NCBI GenBank assembly: GCA_017620795.1
Contig: JAGAUM010000101.1
Location: 1-5,397 of the forward strand
DNA length: 5,397 nt
Direction of reading: 5' to 3'
From: Clostridia bacterium
GTDB taxonomy: Bacteria > Bacillota > Clostridia > RGIG8785
Made by a program: the position numbers and the translations under genes. This document shows positions 1-5,332 of this stretch, in pieces. Below the pieces are notes generated by a model. That model saw nothing but the letters and a program-made list of their open reading frames with translations. It did not search any database and was not told where the DNA came from. The first letter of the stretch is position 1; the number at the start of each line of letters is the position of its first letter.

Positions 1-1593
1 TACATCCAAAAGATTATCAAGCTGGAAGAAGCTCGCTTTGACGCGACCATCGACCAGGGCTTAAACATTCTGGAAAAACTGATTGACGAGTTAAAGGCAG
101 CAGGCAAGACCGAACTGTCGGGCGCTGACGCCTTCAAGCTTTACGATACTTACGGCTTCCCGCTGGATCTGACCTTGGAGATTCTGTCCGAACAGCAACT
201 GACTGTGGACGAAACCGCTTTCCAGGAAGCCATGAACGAACAGCGCACCCGTGCCCGTGAAGCACGCCGTGAAGGGGAGGAAGCAGGCTGGAGTAACAAC
301 GTCTTTGACGAGCTGGATGACTCCATCACCACCGAATTCGTTGGCTATACCGAGACCGAGGGTCAGGGCACCGTCACCGCCATCATCATGGGGGACGAGC
401 AGGTGGGTAGCATCGCCAAAGGTGTTGACGCTGTTGTGATTTTAGATAAGACTGTTTTCTATGGCGAAAAGGGTGGACAGGTTGGTGACAGCGGTCTGAT
501 GACCGCACAAAACGCCAAGCTGACCGTTGTGGATACCAAGTGCCAGGGCACTCGCATCCTGCACATGGTCAAGGTCGAAGAAAGCACGCTTGCCTTGGGT
601 GAGACCGTTACGCTGGCAGTGGATGCCGATCGTCGCGATGCCATCACCCGTAACCATACTGCAACCCACTTGTTGCACAAAGCATTAAAAGAAGTCTTGG
701 GCGACCACATCGCTCAGGCAGGTTCTTTCGTTTCTCCCGACCGTCTGCGTTTCGACTTCTCTCATTTTGAAGGGGTTACCGCAGAGCAACTGGCAGAGGT
801 AGAAACCCGTGCCAACGCACAAATTCTCCGTGATTTGGCAGTCACCACCGAGGAACTGCCCATTGACGAAGCCAAGAAGCGTGGCGCAACCGCCCTGTTC
901 GGTGAAAAGTACGGCGACACCGTTCGCGTGGTCACCGCAGGGGACTATAGCATGGAGCTGTGCGGTGGCTGTCACGTCACCCACACCGCGAAAATCGGCT
1001 TGGTTAAAATCTTAAGCGAGAGCAGTGTTGCTGCAGGTGTCCGCCGTATCGAGGCAGTGACCGGTGCAGGGGTACTGGCGCTGATTCGTGAGCGTGAAGC
1101 ACTGATTTCGGAGACTATGGCGGCGGCAAAAGCCAACCACGCAGGAGAACTGGTCCAGAAGGTCCAGACTCTGGCTTCCGACTTAAAGGCTTCTCAAAAA
1201 GCCAATGACGAGCTTCGTGGTAAACTGGCTCTGGGTCAGATTCAGAGCATCTTGGATACCAAGAAGGTCATCGGTGCAACCACCGTTTACACGGCTAAAC
1301 TGCAGGGCCTGACCGTTGATGATTTAAGAAACATCGGCGACCGCTTAAAGGATACCGCTGAAAATGTACTGGTTGTTTTGGCAAACGTTACCGGCGATGC
1401 TTCTATGAACTGGCTGGCAACGGCAACCAAGGCGGCAGTTGCAGGGGGTGTTCACTGCGGTAATATCGTCCGCGCACTGGCAACCGTAACCGGTGGTGGC
1501 GGCGGCGGTAAGCCCGACAGTGCACAGGCAGGCGGCAAGATTCCTTCCAAGACCGAGGAAGCTTTTGCCCAGTTAGAGGAGTTGTTAGGCTAA
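1..1593 (+). CDS. alaS: Alanyl-tRNA synthetase, C-terminal 530 residues (5' end outside window)
   Basis: This enzyme attaches alanine to tRNA-Ala in the cytoplasm and hydrolyses mischarged Ser- or Gly-tRNA-Ala. The reading frame is open from base 1. Family members are about 870-880 residues, so roughly 345 N-terminal residues (the adenylation core) lie outside the window. Visible in order: the conserved KLYDTYGFPLDLT segment (fragment residues 46-58); the editing domain, with GGQVGDSG from residue 158; the zinc-binding HTATH (H219 and H223) and CGGCH (C321 and H325), the HxxxH plus CxxxH set of AlaRS/AlaX editing sites; a helical linker at about 345-395; and the DHHA1/C-Ala domain, with a six-glycine run at 498-503 followed by KPDSAQAGGK. 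All expected editing ligands are present and no frameshift is seen. The stop codon overlaps the start of the next gene by one base, which suggests co-transcription and translational coupling. Confidence 0.97.
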   Translation, partial: YIQKIIKLEEARFDATIDQGLNILEKLIDELKAAGKTELSGADAFKLYDTYGFPLDLTLEILSEQQLTVDETAFQEAMNEQRTRAREARREGEEAGWSNNVFDELDDSITTEFVGYTETEGQGTVTAIIMGDEQVGSIAKGVDAVVILDKTVFYGEKGGQVGDSGLMTAQNAKLTVVDTKCQGTRILHMVKVEESTLALGETVTLAVDADRRDAITRNHTATHLLHKALKEVLGDHIAQAGSFVSPDRLRFDFSHFEGVTAEQLAEVETRANAQILRDLAVTTEELPIDEAKKRGATALFGEKYGDTVRVVTAGDYSMELCGGCHVTHTAKIGLVKILSESSVAAGVRRIEAVTGAGVLALIREREALISETMAAAKANHAGELVQKVQTLASDLKASQKANDELRGKLALGQIQSILDTKKVIGATTVYTAKLQGLTVDDLRNIGDRLKDTAENVLVVLANVTGDASMNWLATATKAAVAGGVHCGNIVRALATVTGGGGGGKPDSAQAGGKIPSKTEEAFAQLEELLG

Positions 1594-1931
1594 TGGAAAA
1601 CTGCATTTTTTGTAAGCTTGCCAATCATGAGATTCCCACCAACATCGTTTATGAAAACGAGCTGGTCACCGCCTTTGAGGATGCCAATCCCGTTGCTCCC
1701 GTCCATACCCTGATTGTGCCCAAGGCACACATGGACAATATTTTGGGGTTAAGCGACCCTGATTTGATGGTTGCCCTAAAGGACGCCATCGACCAGGTTG
1801 CCGAAATCAAGGGCGTGAAGGAATCGGGTTTCCGCCTGATTAACAACTGTGGCGCAGACGCAGGCCAGACGGTCATGCACCTGCACATCCACTTAATCGG
1901 TGGTGTGTCGTTGGGCGAGAAACTGATTTAA
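1593..1931 (+). CDS. HIT-family (HINT-like) nucleotide hydrolase/transferase
   Basis: This is a 112-residue histidine-triad protein. The family hydrolyses nucleoside phosphoramidates and aminoacyl-adenylates such as AMP-lysine; the true substrate here is unknown. The N-terminal CIFC (C4, C7) together with H46 and a triad histidine forms the usual zinc site of zinc-containing HINT proteins. The triad HLHIHLIGG places H96, H98 and H100, with H98 as the expected nucleophile. NNCGADAGQ (84-92) is the conserved segment before the triad. The protein ends GEKLI in place of the WPPG tail of many homologues. ATG at 1593 shares its A with the alaS TAA stop; an AGAGGAG site at about 1575-1581 lies 11 bases upstream. 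The alaS neighbour makes a role in clearing aminoacyl-AMP attractive, but that is inference. No terminator separates it from alaS. Confidence 0.95.
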   Translation: MENCIFCKLANHEIPTNIVYENELVTAFEDANPVAPVHTLIVPKAHMDNILGLSDPDLMVALKDAIDQVAEIKGVKESGFRLINNCGADAGQTVMHLHIHLIGGVSLGEKLI

Positions 1932-1944
1932 TTCATTTTAGGTA

Positions 1945-1974
1945 TTGACAGAATTGCATTCGTTGGGTTATAAT
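1945..1974 (+). promoter_or_regulatory. Sigma-A promoter of rpsU-yqeY
   Basis: A perfect -35 box TTGACA (1945-1950) and a perfect -10 box TATAAT (1969-1974) are separated by 18 bases. The expected transcription start is near 1981, which gives a leader of about 75 bases before rpsU. It begins 13 bases after the HIT stop codon, so rpsU-yqeY can be transcribed independently of alaS. Two full consensus hexamers indicate a strong constitutive promoter, fitting a ribosomal protein gene. Confidence 0.9.
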
Positions 1975-1984
1975 AGGTGTGTTA

Positions 1985-2016
1985 CTAAAAAATTGGGGAT
2001 ACCCTCCATTTTTTAG
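1985..2016 (+). terminator. A-tract/U-tract hairpin in the rpsU leader: terminator or attenuator
   Basis: CTAAAAAAT (1985-1993) and ATTTTTTAG (2008-2016) are exact reverse complements. Inside them, after one T-C mismatch, GGGG (1995-1998) pairs with CCTC (2003-2006, one G-U) around a 4-base loop. The G/C core followed by six U residues resembles an intrinsic terminator. It could end alaS-HIT read-through. It also starts only about five bases after the predicted rpsU transcription start, so it could instead be a 5' stabilising hairpin or a leaky attenuator of rpsU. The inverted repeat is directly visible; the function is inferred. Confidence 0.55.
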
Positions 2017-2021
2017 AATTG

Positions 2022-2041
2022 CCGCATAGTGTATATAGCGG
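2022..2041 (+). promoter_or_regulatory. Second rpsU leader hairpin touching the ribosome binding site
   Basis: CCGC (2022-2025) pairs with GCGG (2038-2041), and ATA (2026-2028) with TAT (2034-2036) across a bulged A2037 and the loop GTGTA. The last two stem bases are also the first two of the ribosome binding site GGAGGGAG (2040-2047), which lies 8 bases before the ATG at 2056. Seven pairs with a bulge is modest, so this may be chance. Its position makes translational control of S21 possible but unproven. Confidence 0.35.
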
Positions 2042-2055
2042 AGGGAGAGATAAGA

Positions 2056-2232
2056 ATGTCGGAAGTCCGCGTAAAAGATAATGAGTCTTTGGATAGCGCT
2101 CTTCGCAGATTCAAGAGACAGTGCGCCAAAGCTGGTGTTTTATCTGAGGTTCGTAAAAGAGAACATTATGAGAAGCCGAGCGTAAAGCGTAAAAAGAAGT
2201 CTGAGGCTGCAAGAAAAAGAAAGTATATGTAA
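2056..2232 (+). CDS. rpsU: Small-subunit ribosomal protein S21
   Basis: This 58-residue basic protein of the 30S subunit sits near the 3' end of 16S rRNA and the mRNA path, and in model bacteria it helps initiation. It matches the family along its length: MSEVRV start, [14 protein letters not shown] (10-23), then KREHYEKPS (34-42), and a lysine/arginine-rich tail ending RKRKYM. The length is normal (B. subtilis S21 is 57). The ATG at 2056 is chosen because it gives the standard N-terminus and follows GGAGGGAG at 2040-2047. An in-frame GTG at 2029 would add nine untypical residues and would place the ribosome binding site inside the gene. It is first in a two-gene operon with yqeY, 18 bases downstream, behind a consensus promoter and a structured leader. 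Confidence 0.97.
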   Translation: MSEVRVKDNESLDSALRRFKRQCAKAGVLSEVRKREHYEKPSVKRKKKSEAARKRKYM

Positions 2233-2250
2233 TCGAATGAGGTGCGTAAT

Positions 2251-2694
2251 ATGTCCATCAAAGAGCAGTTAAAGCAAGACCTGGTTGAAGCCATGAAGGC
2301 CAAGGACACCATTCGTAAGAACACGGTGCAGATGGCTCGCGCAGGGATTCTTCAGGTGGAGAAGGACCAACGCATTGAATTGGATGACAACGGCGTTATT
2401 GAAGTACTGGCCCGTGAGGTCAAAAAGCGTAAGGATGTCCTGCCTGACTACGAAAAGAGCGGTCGGACAGACCTGGTTGCTGACCTAAACCGCGAGATTG
2501 AGGTGCTGATGGCTTACCTGCCTGAGCAGATGAGTGAAGCTGAGGTAGAGGAAATCGTCAAAGCAGCAATCGCCGAGACAGGTGCTTCGGGAATGAAAGA
2601 AATGGGGAAAGTGATGGCGGCTGTCATGCCCAAGACCAAAGGCCGTGCTGACGGGAAACTGGTCAACACCTTGGTCAAAAAACTTCTTTCCTGA
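2251..2694 (+). CDS. yqeY: GatB/YqeY-domain protein
   Basis: This 147-residue protein matches the YqeY family (B. subtilis YqeY is about 148). The family resembles the tRNA-binding tail domain of GatB, the amidotransferase subunit, so a tRNA-linked role is often proposed, but the function is not established. The N-terminal helical half begins MSIKEQLKQDLVEAMKAKD. The hallmark C-terminal half has LPEQMSEAEVEEIV (90-103), then GMKEMGKVMAAVMPK (114-128) and KGRADGKLVNTLVKKLL (130-146). The ATG at 2251 follows GAGGTG (2239-2244) at 6 bases. The in-frame GTG at 2242 would overlap that ribosome binding site and is rejected. Lying directly behind rpsU is the normal place for this gene in Firmicutes. 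The operon ends at the hairpin at 2711. Confidence 0.95.
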   Translation: MSIKEQLKQDLVEAMKAKDTIRKNTVQMARAGILQVEKDQRIELDDNGVIEVLAREVKKRKDVLPDYEKSGRTDLVADLNREIEVLMAYLPEQMSEAEVEEIVKAAIAETGASGMKEMGKVMAAVMPKTKGRADGKLVNTLVKKLLS

Positions 2695-2710
2695 GCCGTT
2701 TTAAAAAGCA

Positions 2711-2742
2711 AAAAAGCGTTCCGAATAAACGGAACGCTTTTT
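2711..2742. terminator. Bidirectional intrinsic terminator between yqeY and the DUF3006 gene
   Basis: GCGTTCCG (2716-2723) and CGGAACGC (2730-2737) form a perfect 8-bp stem with a 6-base loop. Five flanking A-T pairs (2711-2715 with 2738-2742) extend it to 13 bp. On the plus strand the stem runs into TTTTTCTTTT. On the minus strand it runs into TTTTTTGCTTTTT. It therefore serves both the rpsU-yqeY transcript and the converging DUF3006 gene, whose stop codon is three bases away. Confidence 0.93.
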
Positions 2743-2745
2743 CTT

Positions 2746-2943
2746 TTACTTGAAAACCTCATCCATCAGCGTCTGGATGCGATTCTTCCTCGACTTTCGC
2801 TCCTGTGGCAGGAGTTTAAGCTCCAGTATATCGCCTTCTTGTGCCCCCTCGGGCAACAACACGGCAGGAAGCTTTTCGGTCTTGCCGTCAGCATACTCTA
2901 CCACGGCAACTCCGTCTGTAATGCGATCGATTGTGACCTTCAT
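2746..2943 (-). CDS. DUF3006-family small protein
   Basis: This is a 65-residue protein with no signal peptide or membrane segment. The N-terminal half (1-45) looks like a small beta-strand domain: MKVTIDRITDGVAVVEYADG, then LPAVLLPEGAQEGDIL (25-40). The C-terminal 20 residues are a charged helix ending RIQTLMDEVFK. This layout matches DUF3006 proteins of Firmicutes as I remember them: IDRI at the start, a LLP-G--EGD turn, and a KRI--LMDE tail. The family has no established function that I know of. The ATG at 2943 follows GAGGTGAT, and its own promoter lies just upstream. It is the last gene before the shared terminator and is probably transcribed separately from the small gene at 2991-3173. 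Confidence 0.88.
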   Translation of the reverse strand: MKVTIDRITDGVAVVEYADGKTEKLPAVLLPEGAQEGDILELKLLPQERKSRKNRIQTLMDEVFK

Positions 2944-2960
2944 GCCATCACCTCAATCCC

Positions 2961-2989
2961 ATTATACCACAAGAACTTCCCCTTTGCAA
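2961..2989 (-). promoter_or_regulatory. Promoter of the DUF3006 gene (extended -10)
   Basis: Read on the minus strand, TGGTATAAT gives a perfect TATAAT -10 box (2966-2961) with the TGn extended -10 motif. At 17 bases lies TTGCAA (2989-2984), a 4/6 match to the -35 box. The -35 box lies immediately downstream of the preceding gene's stop codon (2993-2991). The predicted start leaves a leader of roughly 11 bases, just enough for the GAGGTGAT ribosome binding site. Confidence 0.7.
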
Positions 2990-2990
2990 C

Positions 2991-3173
2991 TTACAGATCG
3001 TCTGCGTCTTGCACAGGGACTTCGTAAGGGTTTTCAATCATGCCCGTATAACTGCCGTTGGGGTCGGTTTTCAGCCGTTCGGGATCGCGATAAGCGTCCA
3101 CCACCGCCTGGGCTTTGGGCGGAATGGTCGGCGTTTGTGGCGTCTTTTCTTTTAAAAGGCGTTTTAATTTCAT
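2991..3173 (-). CDS. Small soluble protein of unknown function with PVQDADDL tail
   Basis: This 60-residue protein has a basic N-terminus (MKLKRLLKEK), a proline- and threonine-rich linker (PQTPTIPPKAQ, 12-22), then DAYRDPERLKTDPNGSYTGM (26-45), and an acidic C-terminus ending PVQDADDL. No signal peptide, membrane span or cysteine is present. From memory, short proteins with a DP-GSYTG segment and a PVQDADDL end occur in clostridial genomes and are annotated only as hypothetical; I cannot check this here. The gene is supported by a strong ribosome binding site, GGGAGGG (3187-3181), 7 bases before the ATG. It reads divergently from the HtrA gene. No convincing -35/-10 pair was found upstream. 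No function can be assigned. Confidence 0.72.
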   Translation of the reverse strand: MKLKRLLKEKTPQTPTIPPKAQAVVDAYRDPERLKTDPNGSYTGMIENPYEVPVQDADDL

Positions 3174-3293
3174 CTTCGTTCCCTCCCGACATTATTGTGA
3201 AACCAAACTCAAAAATAATTCACACATTGTTTTCTTTTTTATCAAGGTTTTGTCATATTTCAGCGTTATACTATTTTTAAAGGAGGGATTTTT
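3174..3293. promoter_or_regulatory. Divergent intergenic region between the small gene and htrA
   Basis: This A/T-rich stretch of 120 bases must hold the start signals of both flanking genes. For htrA, a TATACT -10-like box (3267-3272) is visible, but it has no -35 box at proper spacing and would start transcription almost at the ribosome binding site. TTGTCA at 3250-3255 is a -35-like box without a good -10 partner. A spaced inverted repeat TGTGAA (3196-3201) / TTCACA (3219-3224) could be an operator or chance. I assign no promoter with confidence, so an alternative sigma factor remains possible. Confidence 0.35.
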
Positions 3294-4337
3294 GTGAAAG
3301 AAAAGCGCATCTACACCACTGCAATCGTTTTTTGTATTCTTTGTGCCGCTGTTTGCGGATTCTTCTTTGGCTTGTACTTGAACAACCCCGTCACAGCCAA
3401 TGAAACGGAAACCGACGGGAACCTGTCCATCGTCCAGATTGCTCAAAACTCCGCCGATACGGTGGTGGAAATCGCCACCGAAACCACTGTCTACGACTCC
3501 CGTATGCGCCAGTACGTGTCCGAAGGGGCAGGCTCGGGCGTCATTATTTCTGCCGATGGGGTGATTGTTACCAACAACCATGTCATTGACGGAGCCTCCA
3601 AAATCACCGTCCGTCTCCGCTCGGGCAAGGAGTACGAAGCCAAGCTCTTAGGCGCGGACAACGCCACCGACTTGGCCGTAGTTAAGATTGATGCAAACAA
3701 CTTGAAATATGCCGTCTTTGGTGACTCGGACGCATTACTGGTGGGTGAAACCGCCGTTGCCATCGGCAACCCCTTGGGGGAACTGGGCGGCACCGTGACC
3801 GAGGGCATTATCTCCGCCAAAGACCGCACCATTGTCATTGACAATCAGGAAATGACCTTGCTTCAGACCTCTGCCGCCATCAACCCCGGAAACTCGGGCG
3901 GCGGACTCTTTAACGACCAGGGCGCTTTAATTGGCATTGTCAATGCCAAGTTTGCCGACACGGGTATCGAGGGCTTGGGCTTTGCCATCCCCATCAACGT
4001 TGCCAAACCGATTATCAGCCAACTAAAAGACCATGGCTATGTCACAGGCAGACCTGCCTTGGGCATTGAAGTGGCACTGGGGGAGAGCAGTTACCTTTCC
4101 TATTACTTCCATGTAAATCGCACAGGACTGTTTGTCATGCGCACCGCTGATGAAACCCACCCCCTAAAGCCGTGGGACCGCATCGTTTCCATCGACAGTC
4201 AGGTAATCAACACCTACGAGGACCTGACCGCTTTGCTAAAGACCCATAAAATCGGGGATAAGGTTAGCATTAAAATCATCCGCAACTACGAGGAAATGAC
4301 CGTCACCGCCACCATCATCGAACAAAAACCCTTTTAA
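3294..4337 (+). CDS. htrA: HtrA/DegP-type membrane-anchored serine protease (S1C) with one PDZ domain
   Basis: This 347-residue surface protease probably degrades misfolded or selected proteins outside the membrane. A short cytoplasmic KEKR is followed by one membrane span (about 6-29, containing C14, C17 and C21), with no signal peptidase site evident. The trypsin-like domain (about 44-240) carries the full triad: H96 in TNNHVID, D126 in ATDLAVVKID and S201 in NPGNSGGGL. It is thus predicted to be active. A single PDZ domain (about 253-343) starts RPALGIEV. It is atypical: the usual SPA--AGL-xGD stretch is reduced to HPLKPWDRIVSID. GTG at 3294 is the start, with AGGAGGG (3281-3287) 6 bases upstream. 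The gene is monocistronic, between a divergent small gene and a terminator at its stop codon. The triad and GNSGG fit HtrA better than SpoIVB. The symbol is a family name, since htrA, htrB and degP paralogues cannot be told apart. Confidence 0.94.
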   Translation: MKEKRIYTTAIVFCILCAAVCGFFFGLYLNNPVTANETETDGNLSIVQIAQNSADTVVEIATETTVYDSRMRQYVSEGAGSGVIISADGVIVTNNHVIDGASKITVRLRSGKEYEAKLLGADNATDLAVVKIDANNLKYAVFGDSDALLVGETAVAIGNPLGELGGTVTEGIISAKDRTIVIDNQEMTLLQTSAAINPGNSGGGLFNDQGALIGIVNAKFADTGIEGLGFAIPINVAKPIISQLKDHGYVTGRPALGIEVALGESSYLSYYFHVNRTGLFVMRTADETHPLKPWDRIVSIDSQVINTYEDLTALLKTHKIGDKVSIKIIRNYEEMTVTATIIEQKPF

Positions 4338-4362
4338 GGACTTGGACAACCAAGTCCTTTTT
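4336..4362 (+). terminator. Intrinsic terminator of htrA, starting within its stop codon
   Basis: AAGGACTTGG (4336-4345) and CCAAGTCCTT (4350-4359) form a perfect 10-bp stem with loop ACAA, running into TTTTTATTTT. The first two stem bases are the last two of the htrA TAA. On the minus strand the stem is followed by AAAAGGG and only then by five T, so it is a poor terminator for the converging spoIIP transcript. Confidence 0.9.
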
Positions 4363-4382
4363 ATTTTGTCTACAAAAGTTAA

Positions 4383-5297
4383 TCAGCCTTTTAAGGTCGT
4401 ACCGATTGCTTCTGCCAGATAGCGGATGCAAAGCAAAGCCTCGTCTAACGTATTGCCCGAAGTGCCGATTTCAAAGAGCAACGCTCCCTTGGATGCCTGC
4501 TGGTTAAACCGCCCCGTCCGCAGGTTGATGGGCCGCATCAGGTTGGGAAACAGACGGTCGGCAGTTTTTTGAATGGCATTGGCAAAGGCAAGATTCTCCT
4601 GCCAGTGGGGATGTGCCTGACCCGAAGCGTCCGTTCCCACCACCGCCATGGCTTGGGCAACCGTCTCGCCGTTGATGGAGGTGGTCAGCTTGACCTTGCT
4701 TCCGTCGTCCAACATAATGGCATCCCGATGCAAATCCAGCACCACCGAAAGGGAGGGGTGCTTTTGGAGTTGTGCCTCCATCACCGACAGGCTCTTTTTA
4801 TAAGACCCGCTGTAGGAAGGCAGGTCGCAGACCGTCTCGTCTAAAATGACCGAGATACCCATGCCCTCTAAAACCCTTTTGGCTTCCCGACCGATGCGGA
4901 TCATGTTGAAGTTTGCATCCTCGGTACGGTCGGTGTCGGTAGGGGTGTAGGGAAAAGATTCGCTTGGGGTATAGGCCTCGCAGGTGTGGGTGCAAAGGAT
5001 TAAGACCTGCGGTCCGTCCGAAAGGGGCGGAACGGCGGTTTTAGCCATGTCAGGCGTGTAGTCGGTCTGGTTTAAGAGCTGACCTTTTGAGGCGGTCTGC
5101 TCTACCACCGCAGGGGAGGGAATTTCTTCAGGCAGGTCCTGATGAAAGACCGCTTTCGGCTTTTGGAATTGTGGCATTGCTACTGTGGTATAAAGAGAAT
5201 AAAGGCCCCACTTGCTTGGGACCTGTCCAATCAAAAAAGAAAGGGCAACCGCCACGGGGACGATTGCCCAGACACCGAAGTGCCGTTTTTGTTTCAT
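4383..5297 (-). CDS. spoIIP: Stage II sporulation protein P (engulfment amidase/endopeptidase)
   Basis: This 304-residue protein matches SpoIIP, the zinc-dependent peptidoglycan hydrolase that acts with SpoIID and SpoIIM in the mother-cell membrane to drive engulfment of the forespore. It has one N-terminal membrane span (about 8-25), a low-complexity linker (about 45-95), then the catalytic domain. Family segments seen are VLILCTHTCEAY (98-109), DRTEDANFNMIRIG (123-136), LPSYSGSYKKSL (159-170), VLDLHRDA (186-193), VGTDASGQAHPHWQENLAFA (220-239) and INLRTGRFNQQASKGALLFE (257-276). By comparison with Amidase_3 enzymes, H104, E126 and H190 are likely metal ligands and E276 catalytic; that is inference. 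ATG at 5297 follows AGGAGG (5310-5305) at 7 bases. A gene on the same strand ends 35 bases upstream, and a hairpin covers part of the ribosome binding site. Its 3' end converges on htrA. Confidence 0.97.
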   Translation of the reverse strand: MKQKRHFGVWAIVPVAVALSFLIGQVPSKWGLYSLYTTVAMPQFQKPKAVFHQDLPEEIPSPAVVEQTASKGQLLNQTDYTPDMAKTAVPPLSDGPQVLILCTHTCEAYTPSESFPYTPTDTDRTEDANFNMIRIGREAKRVLEGMGISVILDETVCDLPSYSGSYKKSLSVMEAQLQKHPSLSVVLDLHRDAIMLDDGSKVKLTTSINGETVAQAMAVVGTDASGQAHPHWQENLAFANAIQKTADRLFPNLMRPINLRTGRFNQQASKGALLFEIGTSGNTLDEALLCIRYLAEAIGTTLKG

Positions 5298-5298
5298 G

Positions 5299-5324
5299 GC
5301 ATAGCCTCCTGTTTTAGGCTATGC
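5299..5324 (-). promoter_or_regulatory. Hairpin sequestering part of the spoIIP ribosome binding site
   Basis: On the minus strand, GCATAGCCT (5324-5316) and AGGCTATGC (5307-5299) are exact reverse complements separated by the 8-base loop AAAACAGG. The ribosome binding site AGGAGG (5310-5305) straddles loop and stem, with its second AGG base-paired. The 3' arm ends one base before the ATG at 5297. No U-tract follows, so it is not an intrinsic terminator. The upstream stop codon (5335-5333) lies 8 bases before the 5' arm, so a terminating ribosome could melt the hairpin. Confidence 0.6.
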
Positions 5325-5332
5325 GAAAGGGA

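Noticed and set aside
442..984. Open frames of 78-99 codons on the minus strand inside alaS
   Set aside because: They are shadows of the strongly conserved AlaRS editing domain, without ribosome binding sites or recognisable products.
1492..1515. G-rich run near the end of alaS as a possible quadruplex or repeat
   Set aside because: It encodes the conserved glycine-rich loop of the AlaRS C-terminal domain, which fully explains it.
2029..2055. Upstream in-frame GTG start for rpsU adding nine residues
   Set aside because: It would place the GGAGGGAG ribosome binding site within the coding region and give a non-family N-terminus.
2242..2250. GTG start for yqeY three codons upstream
   Set aside because: The GTG overlaps the GAGGTG ribosome binding site used by the ATG at 2251, and MSIKEQLKQDL is the normal family start.
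3198..3223. TGAAAC as an ECF (sigma-W type) -35 box upstream of htrA
   Set aside because: At the required 16-base spacing the sequence is TCAC, not a CGTA-type -10 box.
2750..3280. A 176-codon open frame on the plus strand lying opposite the two small minus-strand genes
   Set aside because: It has no ribosome binding site and starts beside the terminator. Its product is a low-complexity serine-rich sequence without family features. The minus-strand genes have good ribosome binding sites, and one matches a known family.
3309..3359. Lipoprotein signal in the cysteine-rich membrane span of HtrA
   Set aside because: None of the three cysteines (C14, C17, C21) follows a proper lipobox: the residues before them include phenylalanine or valine at the -1 position. 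A plain membrane anchor is simpler.
4569..4844. A 91-codon plus-strand open frame opposite spoIIP
   Set aside because: It lies antisense to conserved SpoIIP catalytic motifs and has no start signals.
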